In this document: piece by piece, positions 7,495-13,982 of the stretch
How the letters are laid out: the number at the start of each line of letters is the position of its first letter
Position numbering within the stretch: the first letter of the stretch is position 1
Assembly (NCBI GenBank): GCA_964522975.1
Contig: CAZFXK010000041.1
Location: 1-19,997 of the forward strand
DNA from: Bacteroides_E sp964522975
GTDB taxonomy: Bacteria; Bacteroidota; Bacteroidia; Bacteroidales; Bacteroidaceae
DNA length: 19,997 bases
Reading direction: 5' to 3'
Position numbers and translations under genes: made by a program
The notes under the pieces: model-generated
Databases searched by the model: none
Told to the model about the DNA's origin: nothing
What the model saw: the letters and a program-made list of their open reading frames with translations, nothing else

Positions 7495-8142
7495 ATGAAA
7501 CAAAGAAAAACAAACCCGACGTTAGAGCTTCAGCACTACATTAGAGAGGGCGAACATACCACTCAAGATTTCAAATTTGAAATTTCTGATGCCCGGAAAA
7601 TAGCTAAAACTCTATCGGCTTTTGCCAATACGAAAGGAGGCAGATTATTAATTGGGATAAAAGATAACGGAAATATTGCCGGCGTTCAATCAGAAGAAGA
7701 AAAATATATGATTGAAGCTGCTGCCGACTTATATTGTCACCCTAAAATTCATTATACAACTAAAGAAATAGAAGTTAACAATAAAATCATTTTAATTGTT
7801 AATATTAAAGAGAGCAAACATAAACCCATTTTTGCCATTGATGAGAAAAATAAACACTTTGCTTACATTCGAATAAACGATGAAACCCTATTAGCTACTA
7901 CTCTACATTTACAGCTCTGGAGGTTAAATCACGAAGAAAAAGGAGAATTTATGACCTACACCGAGCAAGAACATAATCTTCTAAGTTATTTGAAAGAAAA
8001 AAAATCGCTTACACTCAACCAATTCTATAGAAAGGCCAAACAATCAAAAAGAAAAACTGACTTCTTTTTAGCTAAACTCATTCAATTTAACGTGATTGAG
8101 CTTTTCTTTGAAAATAAAAAGTTCAGAATAAAGCTTAAATAA
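7495..8142 (+). CDS. AlbA_2/Schlafen-type putative ATP- or nucleic-acid-binding protein
   Basis: The N-terminal 130 residues match the AlbA_2 (divergent AAA_4, Schlafen-like) domain. They contain EGEHTTQDFKFE (18-29), KIAKTLSAFANTKGGRLLIG (35-54) and IKDNGNIAGV (55-64), where this family has E-x-E-F-K and AfaNt-GG-llIGi-D-G. The last 65 residues look like a winged helix (LLSYLKEKKSLTLNQFYRKA, then KLIQFNVIELFFENKKF), suggesting a DNA-binding or regulatory role. The protein is 215 residues, shorter than many AlbA_2 regulators, which often carry an additional C-terminal ATPase-like domain. It sits alone between divergent and downstream promoters with no mobile genes nearby, so a core regulatory function seems more likely than defence. 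There is no ATG alternative close to the start. The biochemical function is unknown. Confidence 0.75.
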   Translation: MKQRKTNPTLELQHYIREGEHTTQDFKFEISDARKIAKTLSAFANTKGGRLLIGIKDNGNIAGVQSEEEKYMIEAAADLYCHPKIHYTTKEIEVNNKIILIVNIKESKHKPIFAIDEKNKHFAYIRINDETLLATTLHLQLWRLNHEEKGEFMTYTEQEHNLLSYLKEKKSLTLNQFYRKAKQSKRKTDFFLAKLIQFNVIELFFENKKFRIKLK

Positions 8143-8164
8143 TAAGTTTCACTTATAGAGCAGA

Positions 8165-8194
8165 TTGAAATGGATAAACAATTTTGTATCTTTG
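8165..8194 (+). promoter_or_regulatory. Promoter of the 207-residue protein gene
   Basis: TTG at 8165-8167 and TATCTTTG at 8187-8194 are separated by 19 nt, an excellent match to the Bacteroidota promoter consensus. The ATG at 8235 would have a leader of about 36 nt. Confidence 0.6.
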
Positions 8195-8234
8195 TTTTTG
8201 AAAAATAAATTATAGCAAGATTAAATAGAAAAAT

Positions 8235-8858
8235 ATGGGATTCTTTTCAAGAAAAAAAACCGGCTCCGTAGATAACGTTGAAGATTTCATGATGCTTATA
8301 CGCGTCTATTTTCAATCTGTCATTGCACTCAACAACGGAATTACGAATATTAGAGCATTACCCGATTTAGCAAACTATAAACGTTTATTTAAGATACCTA
8401 CCGAGAGAGGGAAATTAGGATTAGGTGAAAAAACGGCTGCTAAGAAAATGTTGAAAGATGATTATAAACTTTCAGAAAACTTTTTTAAGGAAATTGATGC
8501 ATCCATCCGAAAGAACTGCCGTTCTCAAAATGAAGTGCAAACTTACTTGTTCATGTTCCAAGGCTTTACCAACGACTTAATGATGCTCATTGGTAATTTA
8601 ATGCAATGGAAGATGAGAATTCCCAGTCGCTTTAGAAAAACATTATATTCGGTTACTAAAGAAACCATTCACGAAATTTGCACTAAGCCCGTTTTCAAAA
8701 AAGACGACACACATAAAACGGCAATGACAGTAAGACAATACAAAGAAAAATTAGATTATTCAGAGGATTGGATGACTGAATTTGTGTTTAATACCATTAT
8801 TCTAGCCAAGAAAGAGGCAAAGAAGAAAAGAAAAGAAAAAAAGAAAAAAGATAATTAA
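8235..8858 (+). CDS. Conserved-looking hypothetical protein with lysine-rich C-terminal tail
   Basis: I do not recognise a named family in this 207-residue protein. It starts MGFFSRKK and has no signal peptide. The body looks largely helical (about 15-60 and 95-190), with repeated hydrophobic-methionine segments such as TNDLMMLIGNLMQWKMRIPS (about 112-131). It ends in an intensely basic tail (KKEAKKKRKEKKKKDN, the last 16 residues), which could contact nucleic acid or ribosomes or be a disordered low-complexity end. The gene has its own good promoter and a strong terminator 20 nt after the stop, so it is a monocistronic unit. Composition resembles neighbouring genes and gives no sign of recent transfer. 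The function is unknown; cytoplasmic location is inferred. Confidence 0.75.
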   Translation: MGFFSRKKTGSVDNVEDFMMLIRVYFQSVIALNNGITNIRALPDLANYKRLFKIPTERGKLGLGEKTAAKKMLKDDYKLSENFFKEIDASIRKNCRSQNEVQTYLFMFQGFTNDLMMLIGNLMQWKMRIPSRFRKTLYSVTKETIHEICTKPVFKKDDTHKTAMTVRQYKEKLDYSEDWMTEFVFNTIILAKKEAKKKRKEKKKKDN

Positions 8859-8877
8859 TCTTAAATTAAAAAAGAGT

Positions 8878-8915
8878 AAAAAAGAGGATATACACGTGTA
8901 TATCCTCTTTTTTTT
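8878..8915. terminator. Strong intrinsic terminator, 18-bp perfect palindrome
   Basis: AAAAAAGAGGATATACAC (8878-8895) is followed directly by its exact reverse complement (8896-8913), ending in a run of T. It terminates the 207-residue protein gene and by symmetry would work in both directions. The centre CACGTG must open to form a small loop. Confidence 0.88.
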
Positions 8916-8917
8916 CG

Positions 8918-8938
8918 TTGTTCTACGGCGTACAACAA
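8918..8938. repeat. Small imperfect hairpin after the terminator
   Basis: TTGTT, a C-C mismatch, TAC, loop GGC, GTA and AACAA form a 21-nt hairpin three bases after the preceding palindrome. Its role is unknown. It lies about 100 nt upstream of the KamA-like gene. Confidence 0.4.
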
Positions 8939-9036
8939 GCCTTCACTGTCATTAGCAATCTATCAATCGACTTCGAAATTTAAAAATATATTTTGTATAT
9001 TTATAAATAAGGCTATTCTATAATAACAAAAAACAT

Positions 9037-11148
9037 ATGCGTATGAATCAAAGAAAATTGCTATCGCTTACCCTAACAGAGATTTATTATTTATTTCAAA
9101 AGAACTTCAAACAGATTGTTGATGATGCTCAAAATAGTGTATCAGTAGATGAGTTTAAACAAAAACTATTCCAATGGATAGAAAACAACTATTCTTCTAA
9201 CGAAGAACGACGTAAGCAATTGCAACTTCTAATAAATTATGATGGAGAAAAAATACATGAACTTTCAACTGATGAAACAATACAAATACAAACACTCTCT
9301 ATTTTTTGGTCGTTCTTAAATAATCCCTCAAACGAGAAATCAACACACATTGATTTCTTCATTGACCTTTATCAGCTTTTTTCTAATAACGACTCTTCTT
9401 CTTCCTATACTAAAACCGAATTAGAAAAACAGATGAGTCGGTGGCCTAACGGATTAGATACAGAGGTACAAGTTATAAGAGAAAAAAATAAAGAACTCAT
9501 CATTCATAAATTAATAGAGAAAATTGACTTTAGAGCTTCACAGACATCACGTTATACCTTTAAAGAAGGAAGCAGCTATGATGAAAAGATAGAACAAGTC
9601 AAGATTTGGTGGAAAGATTATCGTTTCCACCTAGCGTTAGCCATACGTAAACCTAACGAGTTAAATCAATGGTTAAACTATTCACTTTCAGACGACACGC
9701 TTTATGTTTTAAAGGAAGCTAAAAGAAAAGGAATGCCTTTTTTTATTACTCCTTACTATTTATCGCTATTAAATACAGAACAAGAAGGATACAACGATGA
9801 AGCCATAAGAAGCTATATTTTATACTCCCCCCAATTAGTAGAAACTTATGGAAACATTAGAGCTTGGGAGAAAGAGGACAGAGTTGAGCCTGGTGAGCCC
9901 AATGCTGCAGGATGGATATTACCCAATAGTACTAACATTCACCGCCGCTATCCGGAAGTTGCCATTCTTATTCCCGACACGATGGGTAGAGCTTGCGGAG
10001 GACTCTGTGCTTCTTGCCAACGAATGTATGACTTCCAAAGTGAACGACTTAACTTTCAATTGGATAAATTACGACCAAAGGAAAGTTGGAGTAACAAGTT
10101 AAATCGGTTAATGAACTATTTTGAAGAAGATTCCCAATTAAGAGATATATTAATTACAGGTGGAGATGCTTTGATGAGTAGAAATAAATCCTTAACAGAG
10201 ATATTTGATGCAGTTTACAATATGGCTAAACGAAAACAAGAAGCAAACAAAAGCCGTTCCGATGGAGAGAAATATGCTGAAATTCAACGAGTTCGTTTAG
10301 GCTCTCGCTTATTAGCTTATCTGCCATTTCGCATTAATGATGACTTAGTGACACTTCTACGGGAATTCAAGGAAAAAGCTTCTGCTATCGGTATAAAACA
10401 GTTCATTATTCAAACTCATTTTCAAAGCCCGTTAGAGGTTACTCCTGAAGCACGACAAGCAATTGAAAAAATCTTGTCAGCCGGATGGTTAATTACAAAT
10501 CAATTGGTTTTTAATGTGGCAGCCTCTCGCAAAGGTCACACGGCTCAATTAAGAAAAACGTTGAATGAGATGGGAGTAATTACCTATTATACTTTCACTG
10601 TAAAAGGATTTGATGAAAACTATGCTGTATTTGCACCCAATAGTCGCTCAGTACAAGAAGGGGAGGAAGAAAAGAAATTCGGCATTTTAACTAAAGACCA
10701 AGCAGATGAACTTTATGAACTACTACAAAGAGCCACTAACATAAAAGAGAATATATCAAGCTTCTTAACTAAACATGACCTACCCTTTTTAGCCACCGAT
10801 AGAAATGTATTAAACTTACCGGCCATAGGTAAAAGTATGACTTTCAGTTTAGTAGGGATTAGTTCCACCGGAAAACGCATACTTCAATTTGATCATGATA
10901 AAACTCGGAAACATAGTCCCATCATTAATGAATTAGGAAAAGTGTACATTGTTGAAAACAAATCAATCGCTTCTTATTTACGAGAGTTAAGTTTATTAGG
11001 TGAAAATGTAGAAGACTATGCAGACTTATGGAATTACGTTGAAGGAAAAACAGAACCGGAGTTCGAAGTTTATAAATATCCCCCTTTCAACTTTAATGCA
11101 ACTGATAAATTAAGCAATTTAGCGGTAACAAAAGACGCATTACAATAA
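9037..11148 (+). CDS. Large KamA-family (lysine 2,3-aminomutase-like) radical SAM protein
   Basis: This 703-residue protein contains the lysine 2,3-aminomutase core from about residue 195 (WWKDYRFHLALAIRKPNEL) through ITPYYLSLL and NIHRRYPEVAILIPDTMGRA to the iron-sulfur motif C320-x3-C324-x2-C327, then ITGGDALM (about 372-379). Radical SAM enzymes use this cluster to cleave S-adenosylmethionine. KamA uses PLP to move an amino group. Residues 1-190 are a mostly helical N-terminal extension absent from classic 415-residue KamA. Several sites differ: Ser where the cluster motif usually has an aromatic, K523 where the C. subterminale enzyme has a substrate-binding Asp, and NLPAIGK (593-599) where the PLP motif is DAPGGGGK. 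K599 may bind PLP. The family is clear, but lysine as substrate is doubtful. The gene is monocistronic. A second ATG lies two codons downstream of the chosen start. Confidence 0.82.
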   Translation: MRMNQRKLLSLTLTEIYYLFQKNFKQIVDDAQNSVSVDEFKQKLFQWIENNYSSNEERRKQLQLLINYDGEKIHELSTDETIQIQTLSIFWSFLNNPSNEKSTHIDFFIDLYQLFSNNDSSSSYTKTELEKQMSRWPNGLDTEVQVIREKNKELIIHKLIEKIDFRASQTSRYTFKEGSSYDEKIEQVKIWWKDYRFHLALAIRKPNELNQWLNYSLSDDTLYVLKEAKRKGMPFFITPYYLSLLNTEQEGYNDEAIRSYILYSPQLVETYGNIRAWEKEDRVEPGEPNAAGWILPNSTNIHRRYPEVAILIPDTMGRACGGLCASCQRMYDFQSERLNFQLDKLRPKESWSNKLNRLMNYFEEDSQLRDILITGGDALMSRNKSLTEIFDAVYNMAKRKQEANKSRSDGEKYAEIQRVRLGSRLLAYLPFRINDDLVTLLREFKEKASAIGIKQFIIQTHFQSPLEVTPEARQAIEKILSAGWLITNQLVFNVAASRKGHTAQLRKTLNEMGVITYYTFTVKGFDENYAVFAPNSRSVQEGEEEKKFGILTKDQADELYELLQRATNIKENISSFLTKHDLPFLATDRNVLNLPAIGKSMTFSLVGISSTGKRILQFDHDKTRKHSPIINELGKVYIVENKSIASYLRELSLLGENVEDYADLWNYVEGKTEPEFEVYKYPPFNFNATDKLSNLAVTKDALQ

Positions 11149-11177
11149 ACAATAACAACCAACCAGTAGTTCTATAG

Positions 11178-11202
11178 ATGCAGAAGAACTTTTCTTCTGC
11201 AT
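11178..11202. terminator. Hairpin terminator after the KamA-like gene
   Basis: ATGCAGAAGAA and TTCTTCTGCAT form a perfect 11-bp stem around CTT, 29 nt after the stop. The following sequence, ACTTTATTCC, is only partly T-rich, so termination is likely but not certain. Confidence 0.65.
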
Positions 11203-11247
11203 ACTTTATTCCGTATTAAAAATTAAAAATACTTACTGTCAATAAAT

Positions 11248-11832
11248 ATGGATTCGTTGGAAATTGAAAAACATCCTTTAAAACCTTTTCTCCCCAAAGA
11301 GGCTAGAGTTCTTATGTTAGGAAGCTTCCCGCCTCCTCAACATCGTTGGTCAATGAATTTTTTCTATCCTAACTTAAATAACGATATGTGGCGGATATTA
11401 GGCCTCATATTTTATCGAGACAAACAATATTTCTGCACAGAAAACCATCGTTCATTCAAGAAAGAAGAGATTAAAAAATTTTTAATAAAAAATAGAATTG
11501 CTCTTTTTGATGTAGCATCTGCCATCAAGAGGTTAAAAAATAATGCTTCAGATCAATTTTTAGAAATCATTGAACCTACTGACATAAAAGGATTGCTACA
11601 AGAAATACCTCAATGTAATACCTTAGTTACCACCGGTAAAAAGGCAACGGAAACCCTTCAAACACAATTTGGGATTAAAGAGCCTAAAATGGGCAGCTTT
11701 GTATCATTTCAGTATAATGAACGTGAAATAAAGTTATACCGTATGCCCTCCTCTTCACGAGCTTACCCGCTGTCTCTTGAAAAGAAAGCTCAGGTCTATC
11801 AGAAAATGTTTAACGAAATAGGATTATTATAA
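11248..11832 (+). CDS. Uracil/hypoxanthine-type DNA glycosylase superfamily protein
   Basis: This 194-residue protein has the motif order of the uracil-DNA glycosylase superfamily, closest by eye to the Mug/hypoxanthine (deoxyinosine) branch. Motif A is LMLGSFPPPQ (22-31), followed by FYPNLNNDMWRILG (39-52). LFDVASAIKR (86-95) and LVTTGKKATETL (126-137) form the core strands. Motif B is MPSSSRAYPLS (166-176), where relatives have PSPSPAN. Members remove deaminated bases such as uracil or hypoxanthine from DNA in base-excision repair. Motif A does not carry the Asp of the classic family-1 water-activating motif, so the exact base specificity cannot be read. An ArsC/Spx-like gene begins 18 nt after its stop, probably in the same transcript. 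Another superfamily member is encoded at 13983-14885. Confidence 0.75.
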   Translation: MDSLEIEKHPLKPFLPKEARVLMLGSFPPPQHRWSMNFFYPNLNNDMWRILGLIFYRDKQYFCTENHRSFKKEEIKKFLIKNRIALFDVASAIKRLKNNASDQFLEIIEPTDIKGLLQEIPQCNTLVTTGKKATETLQTQFGIKEPKMGSFVSFQYNEREIKLYRMPSSSRAYPLSLEKKAQVYQKMFNEIGLL

Positions 11833-11850
11833 ATCAATAAAACAAAAATA

Positions 11851-12213
11851 ATGAAACCAACAATGTATTGCTACACACGTTGTGGCACCTGTCAAAAAGC
11901 CAAGAAATGGCTTAGAGAGCAAGCACTTGAAGTAACAGAGATAGCCATAGACAAAACACCCCCTTCTAAAGAAAATTTAGCAGAATGGATAAAGCAAAGC
12001 GGATTACCTTTGAAGCGTTTCTTTAATACAAGCGGTAAAATTTACAAAGATTTGAACCTTAAAGAAAAGCTCAAAACAATGGATGAAAAAGAACAAATTG
12101 AATTATTAGCACAACACGGAATGCTTATAAAGCGTCCGTTAGTGATTACAGAATCTAATATTCTTGTTGGATTTAATGAAGAAGAGTGGAAGAAAACCCT
12201 GATGGAGCACTAA
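11851..12213 (+). CDS. ArsC/Spx/YffB-family thioredoxin-fold protein
   Basis: The 120-residue length and sequence fit the ArsC family (Spx/YffB branch). The N terminus has the strand MYCYTRCGTCQKAKKWL with a C11-x2-C14 motif. NTSGKIYKDLNLKEKL (about 59-74) and the typical KRPLVI (about 95-100) follow. Members of this fold include arsenate reductases, the RNA-polymerase regulator Spx and YffB-type proteins that may act with glutathione or other thiols. The presence of CxxC fits a thiol oxidoreductase, but there is no ars operon around it, so arsenate reduction is not claimed. It lies 18 nt downstream of the DNA-glycosylase-like gene and both are probably co-transcribed. The family is certain; the substrate is not. 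Confidence 0.82.
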   Translation: MKPTMYCYTRCGTCQKAKKWLREQALEVTEIAIDKTPPSKENLAEWIKQSGLPLKRFFNTSGKIYKDLNLKEKLKTMDEKEQIELLAQHGMLIKRPLVITESNILVGFNEEEWKKTLMEH

Positions 12214-12252
12214 AAGAGAGGCATTGAAGAGTAAATATTATATTAAAAACTC

Positions 12253-12282
12253 TTTGTATTTAAGATTAAAAACCTATCTTTG
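12253..12282 (+). promoter_or_regulatory. Promoter of tRNA-Trp
   Basis: TTTG at 12253-12256 and TATCTTTG at 12275-12282 are 18 nt apart, matching both Bacteroidota elements. Transcription would start about 12 nt before the mature tRNA. Confidence 0.65.
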
Positions 12283-12300
12283 TTTACAAATTTATTAGCT

Positions 12301-12373
12301 ACGGGTGTAGCTCAGTTGGTAGAGCACTGGTCTCCAAAACCAGGTGTCGAGAGTTCGAGTCTTTCCACCCGTG
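12301..12373 (+). tRNA. tRNA-Trp (anticodon CCA)
   Basis: A complete cloverleaf is visible. The acceptor stem ACGGGTG pairs with CACCCGT, and the D arm is GCTCAGTTGGTAGAGC. The anticodon stem CTGGT/ACCAG encloses the loop CTCCAAA with CCA at 12334-12336. The T arm GAGAG-TTCGAGT-CTTTC has one G-T pair. G12373 is the discriminator. The next bases are CAGAA, so the 3' CCA is not encoded and must be added enzymatically. Confidence 0.97.
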
Positions 12374-12376
12374 CAG

Positions 12377-12410
12377 AAAAAGGATGTGATGCAATGAAAC
12401 ATCCTTTTTT
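12377..12410. terminator. Intrinsic terminator of tRNA-Trp
   Basis: AAAAAGGATGT (12377-12387) pairs with ACATCCTTTTT (12399-12409) around an 11-base loop and is followed by a T-run. It begins 3 nt after the mature tRNA end, so the tRNA is transcribed alone. Confidence 0.85.
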
Positions 12411-12507
12411 CATCCTTATTTTTTAATAGAACAAGAAAGACTACCTCTTTTGTGCTATTTTTTACAACGACAACCATTATTTTCTCATCCTACACTATTT
12501 AACAGAC

Positions 12508-12520
12508 TGACAATCTGTCA
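12508..12520. repeat. Short inverted repeat upstream of the DUF493 gene
   Basis: TGACA-ATC-TGTCA is a perfect 5-nt inverted repeat about 17 nt before a -7-like sequence (TATCTTTT, 12537-12544). It could be an operator, but arms this short can arise by chance. Confidence 0.25.
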
Positions 12521-12560
12521 CATTCCATAATTGGTATATCTTTTGCTTAATAGCTAATGT

Positions 12561-12878
12561 ATGAAAAAGAATTTTGAAATATTCGAAAACGATGAAAATC
12601 TGAATAGTGATGATTTTTATCTAAGATTTAAGGAGAAGCTTGAAGAAACACATTCGTTTCCCTCGGAATATGTATTTAAATATATTATTCCATCAGAGCA
12701 AAGTATTATGGGACAATTATATTCAATCTTTGAGGATTCGAATGCCAGTTTCTCAACAAGAGACAGTAAAACAGGTAAATACACAAGTGTAACCATAAAA
12801 GTTCCGGTAAGTAACGCGGATGATGTTGTTGTTTTATATAAACAAGCTGCTAACATAGAAGGAATCATGGCACTATAA
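12561..12878 (+). CDS. DUF493 (YbeD-like) family protein
   Basis: The 105-residue acidic protein matches the DUF493/YbeD family: FYLRFKEKLEETHSFPSEYVFKYIIP (about 19-44), then FSTRDSKTGKYTSVTIKVPV (about 64-83) and VLYKQAANIEGIMAL at the C terminus. Family members are about 90-110 residues with an ACT-like ferredoxin fold, often proposed to be regulatory. No biochemical role is established here. Codons 1-15 form an Asn/Glu/Asp-rich lead before the conserved part. The gene stands between the tRNA-Trp terminator and its own strong terminator, so it is a single-gene unit. The start codon has no close in-frame competitor. Family membership is reasonably secure from pattern; function is unknown. 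Confidence 0.8.
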   Translation: MKKNFEIFENDENLNSDDFYLRFKEKLEETHSFPSEYVFKYIIPSEQSIMGQLYSIFEDSNASFSTRDSKTGKYTSVTIKVPVSNADDVVVLYKQAANIEGIMAL

Positions 12879-12899
12879 GTTTTACATCACCTGATATAT

Positions 12900-12929
12900 A
12901 ATCCCCAAGACTTTTCTTGGGGATTTTTT
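12900..12929. terminator. Intrinsic terminator of the DUF493 gene
   Basis: AATCCCCAAGA (12900-12910) and TCTTGGGGATT (12915-12925) form an 11-bp G-C-containing stem around CTTT, followed by a run of T. It begins 22 nt after the stop codon. Confidence 0.92.
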
Positions 12930-13011
12930 ATTTATAAACTTTAAACTATGTGGTCATAAATATTTTAATGCCTATATTGCTTGTGTTTTTAATACCATAA
13001 ACATTTATAGA

Positions 13012-13905
13012 ATGAACTCTAAACGATTAGTAAAACTCAGTAATGCAATAGGAGTAATATCCATTATACTATTAATTTATTGGATATTTATTTTTATCAG
13101 CATACAGGTTTTCGATTTAAAGGTTTTTAGAGAATATATTACAGAAGCTTTCTTTATGAGTATTCTAGGCATACTTGCCGTCATGTTTGGAGCTTTGATG
13201 ATAAACATCATGTTTAATTTGACTCGCATTGCCGACAAACATAACGCTGACAGCACATATAACAACAAAAACACAAAGAAAACTCTTATTCTGGTTACAT
13301 TAAGTTTCCCCTTAATCTTTATACTACTCATTGGAGGAGATTGGTATACAGCTAAAGTAAAAGAAAAATCATTAATAAAAGCCGCGGAAACTATTATTAT
13401 CAATAATGAAAGAGCGGTAAATGAAATTGCTGATTATTCTTTTTCTAAAAAATGGCTACTCAATACCCGAAGGAAATTAAACTATTTCTCTAGGATTGAC
13501 CGTTATTTCCCATCCGTTTCTGTATTAGTATTAGATACCATTGATAATCATAAAGTGTATTTGGAATATAAATCTTACTTCCATTTTAATGATACAGATA
13601 CTGTTTTACCTGAGAAGTTCGATTTCATTAAAGCGACTACAAATGAGGAACGAAGTTATCTAACTGAAGTTTTTGAACAAAACGATAATAAATTAAGATT
13701 CAGCAAACATAGGGGGAACTATGAGTTATTTTATCCTTATACTTTTAAGAATAGAACGGTAGTTTTTTACTTTTCTGATTATCAATATTATGGAAAATTA
13801 GCTTATGGTTCTTATCCGGAACGGGATGAAGGAATTATTATGGAGCCAATAGAAGTTGAAACTTCAGAAAATGACTCCATAATAGACTTTGAAAATCAAC
13901 CTTAA
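13012..13905 (+). CDS. Uncharacterised membrane protein with three N-terminal helices and a soluble C-terminal domain
   Basis: This 297-residue protein has three hydrophobic segments at about 12-34 (IGVISIILLIYWIFIFIS), 44-68 (AFFMSILGILAVMFGALMIN) and 90-109 (KTLILVTLSFPLIFILLIGG). A mixed soluble domain of about 185 residues follows, with many Tyr/Phe residues, including FSRIDRYFPSVSVLVLDTID and YELFYPYTFKNRTVVFYFSDY. No catalytic motif is evident. Topology is uncertain: with an N-terminus-in arrangement the C-terminal domain would lie in the periplasm. It resembles conserved hypothetical proteins of Bacteroides as far as I can recall, but I cannot name a family. It is monocistronic, between the DUF493 terminator and a convergent glycosylase-like gene. 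Only weak hairpins lie in the 77-nt convergent gap. Confidence 0.75.
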   Translation: MNSKRLVKLSNAIGVISIILLIYWIFIFISIQVFDLKVFREYITEAFFMSILGILAVMFGALMINIMFNLTRIADKHNADSTYNNKNTKKTLILVTLSFPLIFILLIGGDWYTAKVKEKSLIKAAETIIINNERAVNEIADYSFSKKWLLNTRRKLNYFSRIDRYFPSVSVLVLDTIDNHKVYLEYKSYFHFNDTDTVLPEKFDFIKATTNEERSYLTEVFEQNDNKLRFSKHRGNYELFYPYTFKNRTVVFYFSDYQYYGKLAYGSYPERDEGIIMEPIEVETSENDSIIDFENQP

Positions 13906-13982
13906 GCAACATATTAAATCTTAATTCTTCATTCTTGAATGGTGCATTGATTCCAATAGATCAAAGCCAAAGTCCTAACTCT

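Noticed and set aside
9848..10102. 84-codon frame inside the KamA-like gene
   Set aside because: It is a shifted-frame shadow fully within a clear radical SAM coding region.
12295..12477. Minus-strand 60-codon frame
   Set aside because: It overlaps the tRNA-Trp antisense along with its terminator; a well-known false ORF type.
12301..12560. tRNA-Trp as an integration site with a downstream mobile element
   Set aside because: No integrase, direct repeat of the tRNA 3' end or phage-like genes is seen nearby.
13906..13982. Terminator between the convergent membrane-protein and glycosylase-like genes
   Set aside because: Only a 5-bp hairpin (CATTC-TT-GAATG, 13930-13941) without a T-run is visible.
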